Positions 51,461 to 61,245 of a DNA stretch of 64,000 nucleotides are shown here, piece by piece. The notes under the pieces were generated by a model, which was not told where the DNA came from, did not search any database, and was given only the letters and a program-made list of their open reading frames with translations. Source of the DNA: Ruegeria arenilitoris (GTDB lineage: Bacteria; Pseudomonadota; Alphaproteobacteria; Rhodobacterales; Rhodobacteraceae). The first letter of the stretch is position 1; each line of letters opens with the position of its first letter. The stretch lies in the NCBI RefSeq assembly GCF_013030985.1, contig NZ_WPYP01000003.1:1-64000 (forward strand). The letters are read 5' to 3'. The position numbers and the translations under genes were made by a program.

Positions 51461-52980
51461 GTTTCCAAGTCACCCTTGGTCTGCTCCTGCCCGGTATAGG
51501 CGCGCAAAGCAGCTTCGCATCCCTCCGACCAGATCAGGCTGAGCCAACGAGAAAATTCCACGGCGAACGAATGGCTGTCGGCCAGACCGCCGTAGATAGT
51601 GTGTTGTTCGAGCCAAGCTTGCGGGCGCAGCCTTGCGGCCTGGGCAGCCTCTGCCAGCCCCCCCCAATTGGGGTCGTTGGCCTCAATCCCAGTGCTGTCT
51701 TCCCGCGTGCCTGCACACATGCGCGCCCAAAGCGCCTCGACCAGGCTCAGGCCTGCGATCGGGCCGCCTGCCGCCAGCGCGTCACGCAGAATAGGATGAA
51801 TAAACCCCGGGTGCCGGGAGGAGCCGTCAAAGGCAACCCGCCGGACTGTATCGCGGATGGCCGGGTTGGAAAACCGTCGCTCGATCAGTTCGGCATAGTC
51901 TTGTGGGTTCAGTCCCGGTACCGCTGCGACGTAGGGGGCGATCTCCTCCTGTTGGACCTTGCGGAACAGCGCGGCAATCAGCGGATGCGCCATGCAATCG
52001 GCGATGGTCTCAACCGACAGCAGCTCCCCAGCATTGGCAAGCACTTGATGGCCCGCATTCAAAATGCGGATTTTCATAACCTCATAGTCATGCACAGAGG
52101 GTGTAAACACTGCCCCGGCCTTATCCCAATCAGGGCGGCCCGTGCAGAAGTCGTCCTCGATCACCCATTGGCGGTAGTTTTCATGGGTGACTGGTGCGGC
52201 ATCATCTATGCCTAACTTGCGGGCAAGGGCGATCTCTTCAGGGCCGGTGGCGGGCACGATGCAGTCGACCATGGAATTCGGGAAGCTGCAGGCCTGATCG
52301 ATCCAATCAGCCAGTTTCTTGTCAGTGAGACGCGCAAGCGAGACCACCGCCTGCCGGGTTGCTCTGCCGTTGCCGCGAAGGTTGTCACAGCTTTGAACGG
52401 TAAATGGGCCTGCTCCGGTGTCGCGCCTGGTTTTCAGCGCGGCCACAATTGCCCCGAAAACGGTACGTGGATGGGCCGGGTCCACTACGTCATGCTGGAT
52501 GTCGGGATGCCCCGCATCCAACCCGCCGGTTTCCGGGTCCACAAAATAGCCGCCCTCTGTCACGGTCAGCGACACGATGCGGATCGAGGGATCGGACATT
52601 GCGCGGATCAGCGGGCCGTTTCCATCTTCGATAGGCAGGTATCCTATCATTGACCCGGTGATCTCGGTAGAGACCCTGTCAGGGGCCAATTCGATCAGGG
52701 TGGTCAGGCAATCTTGCGCCAGTAGTTTCTGTCGCATCGTGGCATCATATGGGCGCACTCCAGCGCCGATGATGGCCCAGTTCTGTGCAAGGCCCTGCTG
52801 CATCAGCCGGTGCAGGTACCACGCCTGGTGGGCGCGGTGGAAATTGCCGAGCCCAATATGGATGATCCCGGGCATCAACGCGGCTCGGTCGTATCCGGGG
52901 ACTGCGATGCCTTCGTGCAACTCAGCCAATGCGGCTTGGCTGAGCTTTGTCGGAGTTCGTTTTGCTGTCTGGTTTTCCAT
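51457..52980 (-). CDS. mtlK: Mannitol/polyol 2-dehydrogenase
   Basis: It is 507 residues, a long-chain polyol dehydrogenase. HIGLGNFHRAHQAWYLH is the NAD site; SCDNLRGNG and KIRILNAGHQ (the active-site Lys region) are kept. It oxidises mannitol to fructose. The start at 52980 shares its A with the TGA of smoS (TGATG); the earlier in-frame ATG at 52992 lies within smoS. The fructokinase that should follow is broken. Confidence 0.92.
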   Translation of the reverse strand: MENQTAKRTPTKLSQAALAELHEGIAVPGYDRAALMPGIIHIGLGNFHRAHQAWYLHRLMQQGLAQNWAIIGAGVRPYDATMRQKLLAQDCLTTLIELAPDRVSTEITGSMIGYLPIEDGNGPLIRAMSDPSIRIVSLTVTEGGYFVDPETGGLDAGHPDIQHDVVDPAHPRTVFGAIVAALKTRRDTGAGPFTVQSCDNLRGNGRATRQAVVSLARLTDKKLADWIDQACSFPNSMVDCIVPATGPEEIALARKLGIDDAAPVTHENYRQWVIEDDFCTGRPDWDKAGAVFTPSVHDYEVMKIRILNAGHQVLANAGELLSVETIADCMAHPLIAALFRKVQQEEIAPYVAAVPGLNPQDYAELIERRFSNPAIRDTVRRVAFDGSSRHPGFIHPILRDALAAGGPIAGLSLVEALWARMCAGTREDSTGIEANDPNWGGLAEAAQAARLRPQAWLEQHTIYGGLADSHSFAVEFSRWLSLIWSEGCEAALRAYTGQEQTKGDLET

Positions 52981-53753
52981 CAGCTCATCCATTGCCCGCC
53001 ATCCACATTGTAGGTTTGGGCGACGACGTAGCTGGCCTCGTCAGACGCCAGAAAAACGGCCATGCCGGTCAAGTCCTGTGCACGTCCCATGCGCCCATAG
53101 GGCACCGCTTTCGCCGCCTCTTGTTTCTTCTGGCCGGGCGCCTTGCCTTCATATTTCGCAAAGAGCGCATCGACGCCGTCCCAGTGCTCGCCCTCGACCA
53201 CACCGGGCGAGATGGCGTTCACGTTGATCCCATGCCGGATCAGGTTGAGCCCGGCAGATTGAGTCAGGCTGATGACGGCGGCTTTGGTGGCGCAGTAGAC
53301 GGCAACCAGCGGTTCTCCGCGCCGCCCGGCCTGGCTCGCCATGTTGATGATCTTGCCGCCCTCATTTCGTTCGATCATGTGCCTCGACACGGCTTGCAGT
53401 GTGAACAGCGTGCCGGCGACATTGACGGCAAAGGTGCGCTCATAGTCGTCACGAGCAATCTCTGTCACCGGAGCGGCAGTGAAGACAGCCGCGTTGTTGA
53501 TCAGGATGTCGATCCGGCCCAGCTTTAGGACCGTTTCGGTAACGGCCTGTTCGATACTGTTCTGATCTGTGACATCCAGCCGGATGGCGACCGACCCGCC
53601 GCCCAGTTCCTCAGCCGCTGACCGCGCGCCTTCGAAGTCAATATCAGCGATTGCCACACGGGCACCTTCGCGGACATAGGCCTCAGCGAAGGCACGCCCT
53701 ATCCCGCGGGCGCTGCCGGTGATCAACGCCATTTTGCCTGCCAGCCGTTTCAC
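52980..53753 (-). CDS. smoS: Sorbitol/galactitol dehydrogenase (SDR)
   Basis: It is 257 residues. NAD site [16 protein letters not shown], catalytic Ser in [11 protein letters not shown] and YxxxK in YCATKAA are all present. It oxidises glucitol to fructose. It overlaps smoK by ATGA (53750-53753) and mtlK by one base, so it is in one tightly coupled transcript. Confidence 0.92.
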   Translation of the reverse strand: MKRLAGKMALITGSARGIGRAFAEAYVREGARVAIADIDFEGARSAAEELGGGSVAIRLDVTDQNSIEQAVTETVLKLGRIDILINNAAVFTAAPVTEIARDDYERTFAVNVAGTLFTLQAVSRHMIERNEGGKIINMASQAGRRGEPLVAVYCATKAAVISLTQSAGLNLIRHGINVNAISPGVVEGEHWDGVDALFAKYEGKAPGQKKQEAAKAVPYGRMGRAQDLTGMAVFLASDEASYVVAQTYNVDGGQWMS

Positions 53754-54754
53754 GAAACCCTCAGCCCTTCGGCATCGAACTTATGGATCACATCGGCGCG
53801 CGGGGTCAGGAAGATGCGGTCGCCATGGCGAAACCCGACTTCGCCGTCGGCGCGCACTGTGATGGTTTCTGCCAGACCGGTGCCGTGAACGTGGAAAAAC
53901 GTGTCAGATCCAAGATGTTCCGAAACGCTGACCACACCCGACCAGTCGCCGTCATCACCGGAGACCTCGATATGTTCGGGGCGGACGCCGATGGTGTGGA
54001 CACCGTGTTTGGCGGCCTCCTTGCCTTCGATAAAATTCATCTTGGGCGAGCCGATGAAGCCGGCCACGAACTTGTTGCGCGGCGTGTGGTAGAGTTCGAG
54101 AGGGGAGCCGACCTGTTCGATCACACCAGCTTGCAGCACCACGATCTTGTCTGCCATGGTCATGGCTTCGACCTGATCGTGGGTCACATAGATCATTGTG
54201 GTTTCCAGACGTTCATGCAGTTCTGAAATTTCCAGCCGCATCCCCACGCGCAGGGCCGCGTCGAGGTTCGACAGCGGTTCGTCAAAAAGAAAGGCCGAAG
54301 GCTCTCGTACAATGGCGCGGCCGATCGCTACTCTTTGGCGCTGGCCGCCGGATAGCTGTCCAGGGCGGCGATCCAGGTAGTCGGTGAGGTTCAGGGCATT
54401 GGCGGCGGCTTCGATGCGATTGTTTTGTTCCTCAACAGGGACCTTGGCCATCTTCATCGGGAAGGCGATGTTCTTTCTCACCGACATGTGCGGATAGAGC
54501 GCGTATGACTGAAACACCATCGCGAGGCCCCGCTTGGCAGGCGGCACGTGAGTGGCGTCCTGCTTGTCAATGCGAATCTGGCCGGAGGTAACGTCTTCCA
54601 GCCCGGCGATCAGGCGCAGTAGGGTCGACTTACCGCATCCAGAAGGGCCAACGAAAACCGTGAATTCACCGTCGTCGATGGTCAGGTCCAGGGGCGGGAT
54701 GACTTGCACGTCGCCAAAGCTTTTGGAGACCTTGTCCAGAGTAATACGTCCCAT
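53750..54754 (-). CDS. smoK: Polyol ABC transporter ATPase
   Basis: It is 334 residues, MalK/UgpC type. Walker [10 protein letters not shown], signature [15 protein letters not shown], Walker [13 protein letters not shown], switch THDQ, and a C-terminal regulatory OB-type domain. It drives uptake of sorbitol or mannitol by SmoEFG. Confidence 0.93.
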   Translation of the reverse strand: MGRITLDKVSKSFGDVQVIPPLDLTIDDGEFTVFVGPSGCGKSTLLRLIAGLEDVTSGQIRIDKQDATHVPPAKRGLAMVFQSYALYPHMSVRKNIAFPMKMAKVPVEEQNNRIEAAANALNLTDYLDRRPGQLSGGQRQRVAIGRAIVREPSAFLFDEPLSNLDAALRVGMRLEISELHERLETTMIYVTHDQVEAMTMADKIVVLQAGVIEQVGSPLELYHTPRNKFVAGFIGSPKMNFIEGKEAAKHGVHTIGVRPEHIEVSGDDGDWSGVVSVSEHLGSDTFFHVHGTGLAETITVRADGEVGFRHGDRIFLTPRADVIHKFDAEGLRVS

Positions 54755-54766
54755 GATTTCGTCTCC

Positions 54767-55597
54767 TTATTTCACAGCGCCAAAGGTCAGGCCGCTGACA
54801 AGTTGTTTCTGACTGAACCAGCCAAGGATCAGGATTGGTGCGATGGCCATGGTGGAGGCCGCGCTCAGCTTGGCGTAAAACAAGCCCTCGGGGCTGGAAT
54901 AACTGGCGATGAAAGCGGTGAGCGGTGCCGCCTTGGCCGCGGTCAGGTTCAGTGTCCAGAAGGCTTCGTTCCAGGCCAGTATCACGTTCAAGAGAAGCGT
55001 CGAGGCGATGCCGGGAATAGCCATCGGTGTGAGGATGTAGAGCACCTCTTCGCGCAAGGTGGCGCCATCCATCCGGGCCGCTTCAAGTATCTCGCCAGGG
55101 ATCTCCTTGAAGTAGGTGTAAAGCATCCAGACGATGATCGGCAGATTGATCAGCATCAGCACGATCACCAGCCCGGTTTTCGTGTCCAGCAGCCCCAGTT
55201 TGATGAACAGCAGGTAGATCGGGTACAGAACGCCGACGGCCGGCAGCATCTTGGTAGACAGCATCCACAACAGTATATCCTTGGTTCGTTTCGAGGGCAC
55301 GAAAGCCATCGACCAGGCGGCGGGCACGGCGATGATGATGCCCAGAATGGTGGAGCCCCCGGCGATGATGATCGAATTCCACAGGAACCGACCGTAGTCA
55401 GAACGCTCCTGCACCACCGAATAGTTCTCCAGCGTCCAGTCAAAGAACAGGAAGACCGGCGGATCGCTGATAGCCTGGGCTTCGGTTTTGAAGCTGGTCA
55501 GGATGGTCCAGAGGATTGGAAAGAAGATCAGCAGGCCCACGCCCCAGGCCAGGGCGGTATTCAGGGCTTTGCGTTGCGATGTTGTTGCACGTGCCAT
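54767..55597 (-). CDS. smoG: Polyol ABC transporter permease
   Basis: It is 276 residues with six hydrophobic segments, MalG type. The coupling helix EAARMDGATLREEVLYILTPMAIPGI is well kept. It starts 10 bases after smoF and ends 12 before smoK. Confidence 0.92.
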   Translation of the reverse strand: MARATTSQRKALNTALAWGVGLLIFFPILWTILTSFKTEAQAISDPPVFLFFDWTLENYSVVQERSDYGRFLWNSIIIAGGSTILGIIIAVPAAWSMAFVPSKRTKDILLWMLSTKMLPAVGVLYPIYLLFIKLGLLDTKTGLVIVLMLINLPIIVWMLYTYFKEIPGEILEAARMDGATLREEVLYILTPMAIPGIASTLLLNVILAWNEAFWTLNLTAAKAAPLTAFIASYSSPEGLFYAKLSAASTMAIAPILILGWFSQKQLVSGLTFGAVK

Positions 55598-55607
55598 GGG
55601 GGCCTCC

Positions 55608-56567
55608 TTACGCGTCCAGGTTCTTGCCGACGATGCGCATCAGGAAGATGGCAACGATGTTGGCGAGGATGATGGCGTAGACCCCTCCGGCCGAGCCCAA
55701 CCCGATATTCTGGCTCTCCAGCACGCGCTGGAAGATCAGATAGGTCAGTGTCTTGGTGCCGAAGGCGCCCTGGGTGGTGACGAAGATTTCGGCGAAGATC
55801 GAAAGTAAGAAAATGGTCTGGATCAGCACCACCACGGTGATGGCGCGCGACAGGTGCGGCAGGGTGATGTAGGAAAACCGTTTCATCGGCGGCGCGCCGT
55901 CCATTTCCGCGGCTTCCAGTTGTTCCCTGTCCAGAGACTGGATGGCTGTCAGCAAGATCAGCGTTGCAAAGGGCAGCCATTGCCAACTGACGATCAGAAT
56001 GATCGATTGGGTCGAGGCTTCGGTCAGCCAGATCAACGGCTCGGCGCCAAAGGCGCGCCACACGTGGGCCAGCAAGCCATTCACCGGGTCCATGAACATG
56101 TTCTTCCACACCAGCGCCGACACAGTGGGCATGACGAAAAATGGCGCAATCACCAGGATGCGGACTATTCCCCGACCCCACATCGGTTGATTGAGCAGGA
56201 TCGCCAGCAGCACACCCAGCACCACGGTGATCACCAGGACACCGCCGACGATAACCAGTGTCGCCTGCACGCTGGGCCAAAAGGCGCTTGAGGACACGAA
56301 GCGGACGTAGTTGTCAAAACCGACCCAGCCCAGGTCTCCGCCACGCAGCGGCAGGAATTTTTTGAACGAGAAATAGAGCGTCATCGTCAGCGGTACGAGC
56401 ATCCAACCCAGAAGCAGGATCACTGCCGGCGCCATCATCAGCCGGGCTGCGGTCCGGGCGTGTTTCGTGCCACTCTCGTGGTCCGCCGCAGCTGGCTGAT
56501 CTGCCGCCTTGGGTGGGGGCGGGGCCATCGCCAGCCGGTCTGCAGATTGGGAGTGTTGCGTTGCCAT
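55608..56567 (-). CDS. smoF: Polyol ABC transporter permease
   Basis: It is 319 residues, MalF type, from the ATG at 56567, which has GGAGGAGG ten bases upstream. A longer frame from 56594 has no such site. A polar N-terminal tail rich in Ala, Pro and Lys precedes the first membrane segment. The coupling helix is EAAEMDGAPPMKRFSYITLPHL. Confidence 0.92.
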   Translation of the reverse strand: MATQHSQSADRLAMAPPPPKAADQPAAADHESGTKHARTAARLMMAPAVILLLGWMLVPLTMTLYFSFKKFLPLRGGDLGWVGFDNYVRFVSSSAFWPSVQATLVIVGGVLVITVVLGVLLAILLNQPMWGRGIVRILVIAPFFVMPTVSALVWKNMFMDPVNGLLAHVWRAFGAEPLIWLTEASTQSIILIVSWQWLPFATLILLTAIQSLDREQLEAAEMDGAPPMKRFSYITLPHLSRAITVVVLIQTIFLLSIFAEIFVTTQGAFGTKTLTYLIFQRVLESQNIGLGSAGGVYAIILANIVAIFLMRIVGKNLDA

Positions 56568-56643
56568 TTGGTGTACCTCCTCCGTTGACGGCAAGCATGC
56601 CGCCTTAGACGATTATGCGCTGTGGGGGATCGCTGGGGCCAGA

Positions 56644-56663
56644 GGGCGGCGGCTTGGCCGCCC
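56644..56663 (-). terminator. Intercistronic hairpin between smoE and smoF
   Basis: GGGCGGC (56644-56650) pairs with GCCGCCC (56657-56663) with a 6-base loop. It lies 21 bases after the smoE stop and has no T run. In sugar ABC operons such a structure raises the binding-protein message relative to the permease genes. Confidence 0.55.
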
Positions 56664-56683
56664 CCGGGTGTCCGAGTGGGAGA

Positions 56684-57985
56684 TCAGTAGCCTGCGGCTT
56701 CCATCTCGTCGGTGGTCAGTGCTTGGGCTTTGACCAGCGCTTCATCGACGCTTTGCTGACCCGCCAGTGCGGCCGCGAATTCCTGGCCAACCTGACCTGC
56801 GATGCCGGCAAATTCGGGTATCGCTGCGAACTGGATTCCGACATAAGGAACGGGGTCCACCGTCGGATTGGTCGGATCGGCCGACAGAATGCTTTCCAGT
56901 GTCATCCGTGCGAAGGGGACGTCCTTGTAGTTGGGATCTTCATAGAGCGAGGTGCGCGCACCCGGCGGAACGTTGGCCCAGCCTTCTTTCTCAGCTACCA
57001 GCTCAATATATTCCTTGGATGTGGCCCACTGGATGAATTCCTTTGCGGCGTCGGTTTTCTGGGTGCCGGCGGGAATACCCAGCGCCCAGGCCCAGAGCCA
57101 GTTGCCGCGCTTGCCCTTGCCGTTATCCGGCGCCAGCGCAAACCCGACCTTGTCCGCAACCGTCGAGTCGTCGGGGTTGGTCACGAAGGATGCCGCTACG
57201 GTTGCATCGATCCACATGCCGCATTTTCCCTGCTGGAATAGCGAAAGGTTTTCGTTGAAACCGTTGTTGGACGCACCCGGAGGGCCGGCGTCGGTCATCA
57301 GGTTCACATAGAAGTCCAGCGTTTCTTTCCACTCAGGCTGATCGAACTGGGCTTTCCAGTCCTCATCGAACCAGCGGGCGCCAAAAGCGTTGGCGGTGGC
57401 GGTCAAAAAGGCCATGTTCTCGCCCCAGCCCGCCTTGCCGCGCAGGCAGATACCATAGATCCCGTTGTCCTTGTCGGTCATGGCACGTGCTGCTTCGGCG
57501 ACGAACTCCCAGGTCGGGGCGTCGGGCATTTCAAGACCAGCCTTCTCCATCAGGTCGGTCCGGTACATGATCATCGAGCTTTCACCATAGAAGGGCGCCG
57601 CAAAGAGCGTACCATCAACGCTCAGGCCGCCGCGCATGGCCGGCAGGATATCATCGGTGTCATATTCGGCAGGCAGGTCATCCAGTGGTACCAGCCAGCC
57701 GTTCTTGCCCCAGATCGGGGTCTCGTACATCCCAATGGTCATTATGTCGAACTGTCCGCCCTTGGTGGTGATGTCAGTGGTCACACGCTGGCGCAGCACG
57801 TTTTCCTCCAACGTCACCCATTCGACCTCATGGCCGGTCTTGGCGGTGAAGTCGTCTGTCAGACCCTGCATGCGGATCATGTCGCCGTTGTTCACGGTGG
57901 CGATGGTGATTGTCTCGGCAGAAACGCTGCCTGCTGAGATCATTGAAAGGGCCGTTGCGGCACCTAATGTGTACTTGGCAAACAT
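56684..57985 (-). CDS. smoE: Polyol ABC transporter substrate-binding protein
   Basis: It is 433 residues with signal peptide MFAKYTLGAATALSMISAG ending VSA-E. It is an extracellular solute-binding family 1 (MalE type) protein with QFDIMTIGMYETPIWGKNGWL and WLWAWALGIPAGTQ. It binds sorbitol or mannitol in the periplasm. It is the first gene of the operon, behind the LacI-type operator. Confidence 0.92.
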   Translation of the reverse strand: MFAKYTLGAATALSMISAGSVSAETITIATVNNGDMIRMQGLTDDFTAKTGHEVEWVTLEENVLRQRVTTDITTKGGQFDIMTIGMYETPIWGKNGWLVPLDDLPAEYDTDDILPAMRGGLSVDGTLFAAPFYGESSMIMYRTDLMEKAGLEMPDAPTWEFVAEAARAMTDKDNGIYGICLRGKAGWGENMAFLTATANAFGARWFDEDWKAQFDQPEWKETLDFYVNLMTDAGPPGASNNGFNENLSLFQQGKCGMWIDATVAASFVTNPDDSTVADKVGFALAPDNGKGKRGNWLWAWALGIPAGTQKTDAAKEFIQWATSKEYIELVAEKEGWANVPPGARTSLYEDPNYKDVPFARMTLESILSADPTNPTVDPVPYVGIQFAAIPEFAGIAGQVGQEFAAALAGQQSVDEALVKAQALTTDEMEAAGY

Positions 57986-58054
57986 CTTCTACCTCCCTGT
58001 TGAGATGTCGCTTTCAAGATTACCTGCGCATGTGTCCTGGCGTCAATTTAAATT

Positions 58055-58068
58055 TTTACGCGCGTAAA
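58055..58068. promoter_or_regulatory. LacI-type operator TTTACGCGCGTAAA
   Basis: This is a perfect 14-base palindrome 70 bases upstream of the smoE start and 31 bases after the end of the regulator gene. A weaker version, TTGACGCGCGAAAA, lies at 59207-59220 before the regulator gene itself. The central CG dyad fits LacI/GalR operators. Confidence 0.75.
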
Positions 58069-58099
58069 GTTTATAGTGCCTGCTAGAAAAATCAGTAGC

Positions 58100-59131
58100 T
58101 TAGGCGGACCCTCGCATGACCAGCCGACCATCAAAGAGGGTTTCCTCCCGCGAATCAGCCGGTTTTTCTCTTTCAATAAGGTTCATCAGAGTCTCGGCGC
58201 TTTTCTTCGCGATGGCCTCGTAGTCCTGCGAGACTGTCGTCAATGTCGGGCATGTGTAACGTGAGAACGGGTGATCATCATGCCCGGCAACACGCATGGT
58301 GCAGTCTGCATCCAGGCCAACCCGTATCCCGGCCTCATAGGCGGCCGACAGGAAACCGATCGCAAGGCGGTCATTGCTGCAAAGAATCGTATTTGTTGGA
58401 AGATTCCTGTCGCGAACCACCCGAGTTCCTTCCCGAAAACCAATCTCTTCAAACTCCCAGCCTTCACCGGCGGCCTGGATCAAATGCGGTGTGTGGTTCA
58501 GCCGCTTCATGGCAGCGAGATACGCATTACGCCGTTTTTGGGCATTTGGGTTCGTGGGCTCCTTCATCTCAAAGAACGCAGGTGGTTCGCCTGTTCTGCA
58601 CAGGTAATCCACCATGAGACCAATGCTTTGCTCATTGTCAGAGCCGACGAACGCTTCACCCACATCGTCAATATTTGCGTCAAACAGAACCGTTGGAACC
58701 TCACGACAGAAAGCGGCAATTCGCACGTGATCCGATGCCCGTCCCAAGGGGGCCAGCAGAACACCGGCTGGTTTGATCAGGCGCAGGTTTTCGAGGTTTT
58801 CGATTTCCAGCTCTGGGCTGCCGTGGGAGCCCAGCAAGACCGGACGAAACCCGGTGCGCAAAATATGATCTTCGATGGTGCGCGCAATTTCAGCAAAAAA
58901 GGGGTCAGCCAGATAGGGAACGACGATGCCGATATTCTTGGTCAACCGGCGATTCTGATTGATTGCATAGAGGTTGGGACGGTAATCGTAGCGGTCAAGC
59001 GCAGTTTCGATGCGCTGTCTGGTCGAGGCCCTTACGCTGGACGGATCGTTGAAGAATTTCGACAGAGTCGGACGGGAAATGCCGCTGACCGCCGCGAACT
59101 CCTCCATGTTCCTTATCTTTTTGTCATCCAT
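58100..59131 (-). CDS. LacI-family regulator of the polyol operon
   Basis: It is 343 residues. The DNA-binding start is MEEFAAVSGISRPTLSKFFNDPSSVRASTRQRIETALDRYDYRPN, with the hinge helix; the sugar-binding domain follows (GIVVPYLADPFFAEIA, VLFDANIDDVGEAFVGSDNEQS). It is read in the same direction as smoE. It should bind the operators at 58055 and 59207 and release them with a polyol. Confidence 0.93.
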   Translation of the reverse strand: MDDKKIRNMEEFAAVSGISRPTLSKFFNDPSSVRASTRQRIETALDRYDYRPNLYAINQNRRLTKNIGIVVPYLADPFFAEIARTIEDHILRTGFRPVLLGSHGSPELEIENLENLRLIKPAGVLLAPLGRASDHVRIAAFCREVPTVLFDANIDDVGEAFVGSDNEQSIGLMVDYLCRTGEPPAFFEMKEPTNPNAQKRRNAYLAAMKRLNHTPHLIQAAGEGWEFEEIGFREGTRVVRDRNLPTNTILCSNDRLAIGFLSAAYEAGIRVGLDADCTMRVAGHDDHPFSRYTCPTLTTVSQDYEAIAKKSAETLMNLIEREKPADSREETLFDGRLVMRGSA

Positions 59132-59206
59132 GAAGATGCTCGCTTTGTCTATGCTGGGTGTGACAAGGTCAATGTGACCGAACCCGAAAGGTACCGGTTA
59201 CAATAA

Positions 59207-59220
59207 TTGACGCGCGAAAA
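59207..59220. promoter_or_regulatory. Second, weaker LacI-type site
   Basis: TTGACGCGCGAAAA differs from the smoE operator TTTACGCGCGTAAA at two positions. It lies 76 bases before the regulator's start, fitting autoregulation. Confidence 0.5.
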
Positions 59221-60382
59221 TTTTGCACCCTGTTTCGCAGGTGGCATCACAAATTCTGCAAAACACGCGCCGAAACGGCGCATTTCCACGTTTCTTGGCG
59301 GTCGGGCGATGCGCATCCATTGATGCAAAGAGGGCGGTCTTGAAGATGGTATCTTTAACTTTGTTGTGCCGGATGTATTCGGAGGCGATCACGATACCAG
59401 CGTCCGGTACTACGATCACCACCAGGAAAGCCAACGAGAAGTGCCTGAACGACAGCGCACTCGCCGCACTGAGCCATGGTGAATTCTGATGCGGATACCG
59501 GGACAAAACTGCTCACCCGATGCTGATCTCTGAAACCCTCGCGACAGATAGTCTGGTTGCACAGGGAAGGCTTCGGCCAGCCAAGAATGCGGTGCAGCAA
59601 GCCGGCCGGTTTGAGGACACCGCATTGCAGCGGCCACTCCGCCGATCGACGACAGGTTAAGGCCGCAAATCAATACGAATGCGCGGCCGATCAAGCCCAG
59701 TCAGGACAAGCCGAGGTTCTCGCATGCGGCAACCAACTCAGAGCAGTCTTTCGCTCGGAGAGCGCCCAAAATTCGGCGGCCTGTTCTGGCGCGGTTGGGG
59801 CCGCAGGTGGCGGATGCTGTTTAACCAGGCTCGCGCTATCACCGCGTGGCCCCAATTTCTGGGCGGGCAACTACGCCAAATTGTCCGGAAGCCGCTGCCG
59901 TGCTAAAGAGGAATGCGGAAATTGAACTGCATGCATCGGACGCGAGCATTGACGTGACCTCTTTCGATCCCGCAATTCCACAACAATATATCCACGCTAT
60001 TCAGGGTCTCGCGGCCTCAATGGGTAATCCCGCTGAAATACCAAAGGCCAACGCGCTGGGCATCACCAAGTCCCTCGTTTCTTAAGTCATTGTGCCCCCG
60101 GTGGAAAACGAGGCCATTCCCGTCGAGGTTAAGGGGCGCGTAAGCGCTTTCGTCTCGAACCAAGAATCTAAAGTGAGGGGATTTGGTAGCGGAGGTCCGT
60201 CTTGGACACAAACCCCACACAATAAACCTCTTTAAAGTAAGGGTCCCGCGACCTTCGAGGGGTAAGCAGAAAGATCAATTGTCGTAGCGGTATCCTGCCT
60301 TGCGAATTCGATCTAACGAAATTGGTCTTCGCTGAGTTGCCCTAAATTGAAGGTCGTCGCAATTGCGGCAAGGGGGAATGGC
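59221..60382. other. 1.1-kb stretch without a convincing gene
   Basis: Several short frames exist on both strands, but none has a ribosome site, family motif or length that I can support. The frame 59900-60085 (+) ends FDPAIPQQYIHAIQGLAAS and so on, and 59198-59506 (-) has a hydrophobic patch FSLAFLVVIVVPDAGIVIAS. They look like remnants. Codon use is less biased than in the genes beside it. Confidence 0.55.
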
Positions 60383-61036
60383 CTACATAGCCTCCAACGT
60401 GTGGGCGAGGCCGTTTCGGATGTGATCTACCAACAGTTTCTTGGCCGTGTCGGCGTCTCTGGCCAACGCGGCATCGAACATGCCCTTGTGCTCCTTGACG
60501 GCCTCTTCGCCGCGATAGGTTAGCACGAGCATCTGATACCGCAGGTATTTGTCGTAGATGATCGAGTGCAGAGACAGAAGGTTCTTGGAGTTGCAGGCCG
60601 CGATCATCGCTTGGTGGAACTCCCAATCATACCGTTTCCAAGTCTCTTTCTCGGACTCGTCGCCCTTGAGAAGCTGCTGCTCCATCAAGTGCAGCTTATG
60701 ATGCGCGGCAACCAGGTTCCCTTCCCAATCCGTGTCACCGTTCGCGATGGACATTTCCAACGCGTGGCATTCCAGCAGGACACGCAACTCTGATATCTCG
60801 GTCAGGTCTTCGCGGGAGACCGGCGTAACCAGGAAGCCTCTTTGTTCTGGAGCTTCGACAAATCCGTCGCTGGCAAGCCTGTTCAGGGTTTCACGAAGTG
60901 TCGAAAGGCTTGCCGAATAGCGTTCCTTCAAGGCGTCCAACTTCAGTTTGGAGCCGGGCTGCAACTCCCCGAAGATGATATCCCGCTTGATGCGCTGATA
61001 AGTGCTTGCGCCTATCGTAGACGACTGTTTCGCCAT
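60383..61036 (-). CDS. GntR-family (FadR/FCD) transcriptional regulator
   Basis: It is 217 residues from the ATG at 61036, with AGG eight bases upstream. Winged helix: GSKLKLDALKERYSASLSTLRETLNRLASDGFVE. The FCD domain holds its metal-binding pattern in EISELRVLLECHALEMS, DWEFHQAMI and EHKGMFDAAL. It diverges from a sugar dehydrogenase and TRAP genes; it probably represses them until a sugar acid binds. Confidence 0.92.
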   Translation of the reverse strand: MAKQSSTIGASTYQRIKRDIIFGELQPGSKLKLDALKERYSASLSTLRETLNRLASDGFVEAPEQRGFLVTPVSREDLTEISELRVLLECHALEMSIANGDTDWEGNLVAAHHKLHLMEQQLLKGDESEKETWKRYDWEFHQAMIAACNSKNLLSLHSIIYDKYLRYQMLVLTYRGEEAVKEHKGMFDAALARDADTAKKLLVDHIRNGLAHTLEAM

Positions 61037-61106
61037 GCGTTTCACCTGATATTATTAGTTTCTTCGTTCATTTAGCATTTTTCGCGGACATCAGCAATCC
61101 AAACTG

Positions 61107-61136
61107 ATGTATGGTAAAAATAAAAATACCATACAT
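61107..61136. promoter_or_regulatory. Perfect 10-bp inverted repeat between GntR and dehydrogenase genes
   Basis: ATGTATGGTA (61107-61116) and TACCATACAT (61127-61136) are exact inverse copies with an A-rich 10-base spacer. The inner TGGTA/TACCA half-sites fit FCD-type GntR operators (TGGTnnnACCA-like). It lies 70 bases from the GntR start and 110 from the dehydrogenase start. Confidence 0.75.
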
Positions 61137-61245
61137 TATTGTGGAATCGGCAAAACCCCAATACGGTCGTGGCCAAGTTGGGCAATGCAGCCCGGTCGCA
61201 ATCTTCGGTTTCGGGATTTTCCCGGACCCTCCGGAAGGAAGCAAA

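Noticed and set aside
59198-59506. Small hydrophobic protein of LysE type
   Set aside because: Only about 20 hydrophobic residues resemble such a transporter; the rest does not, and there is no start signal.
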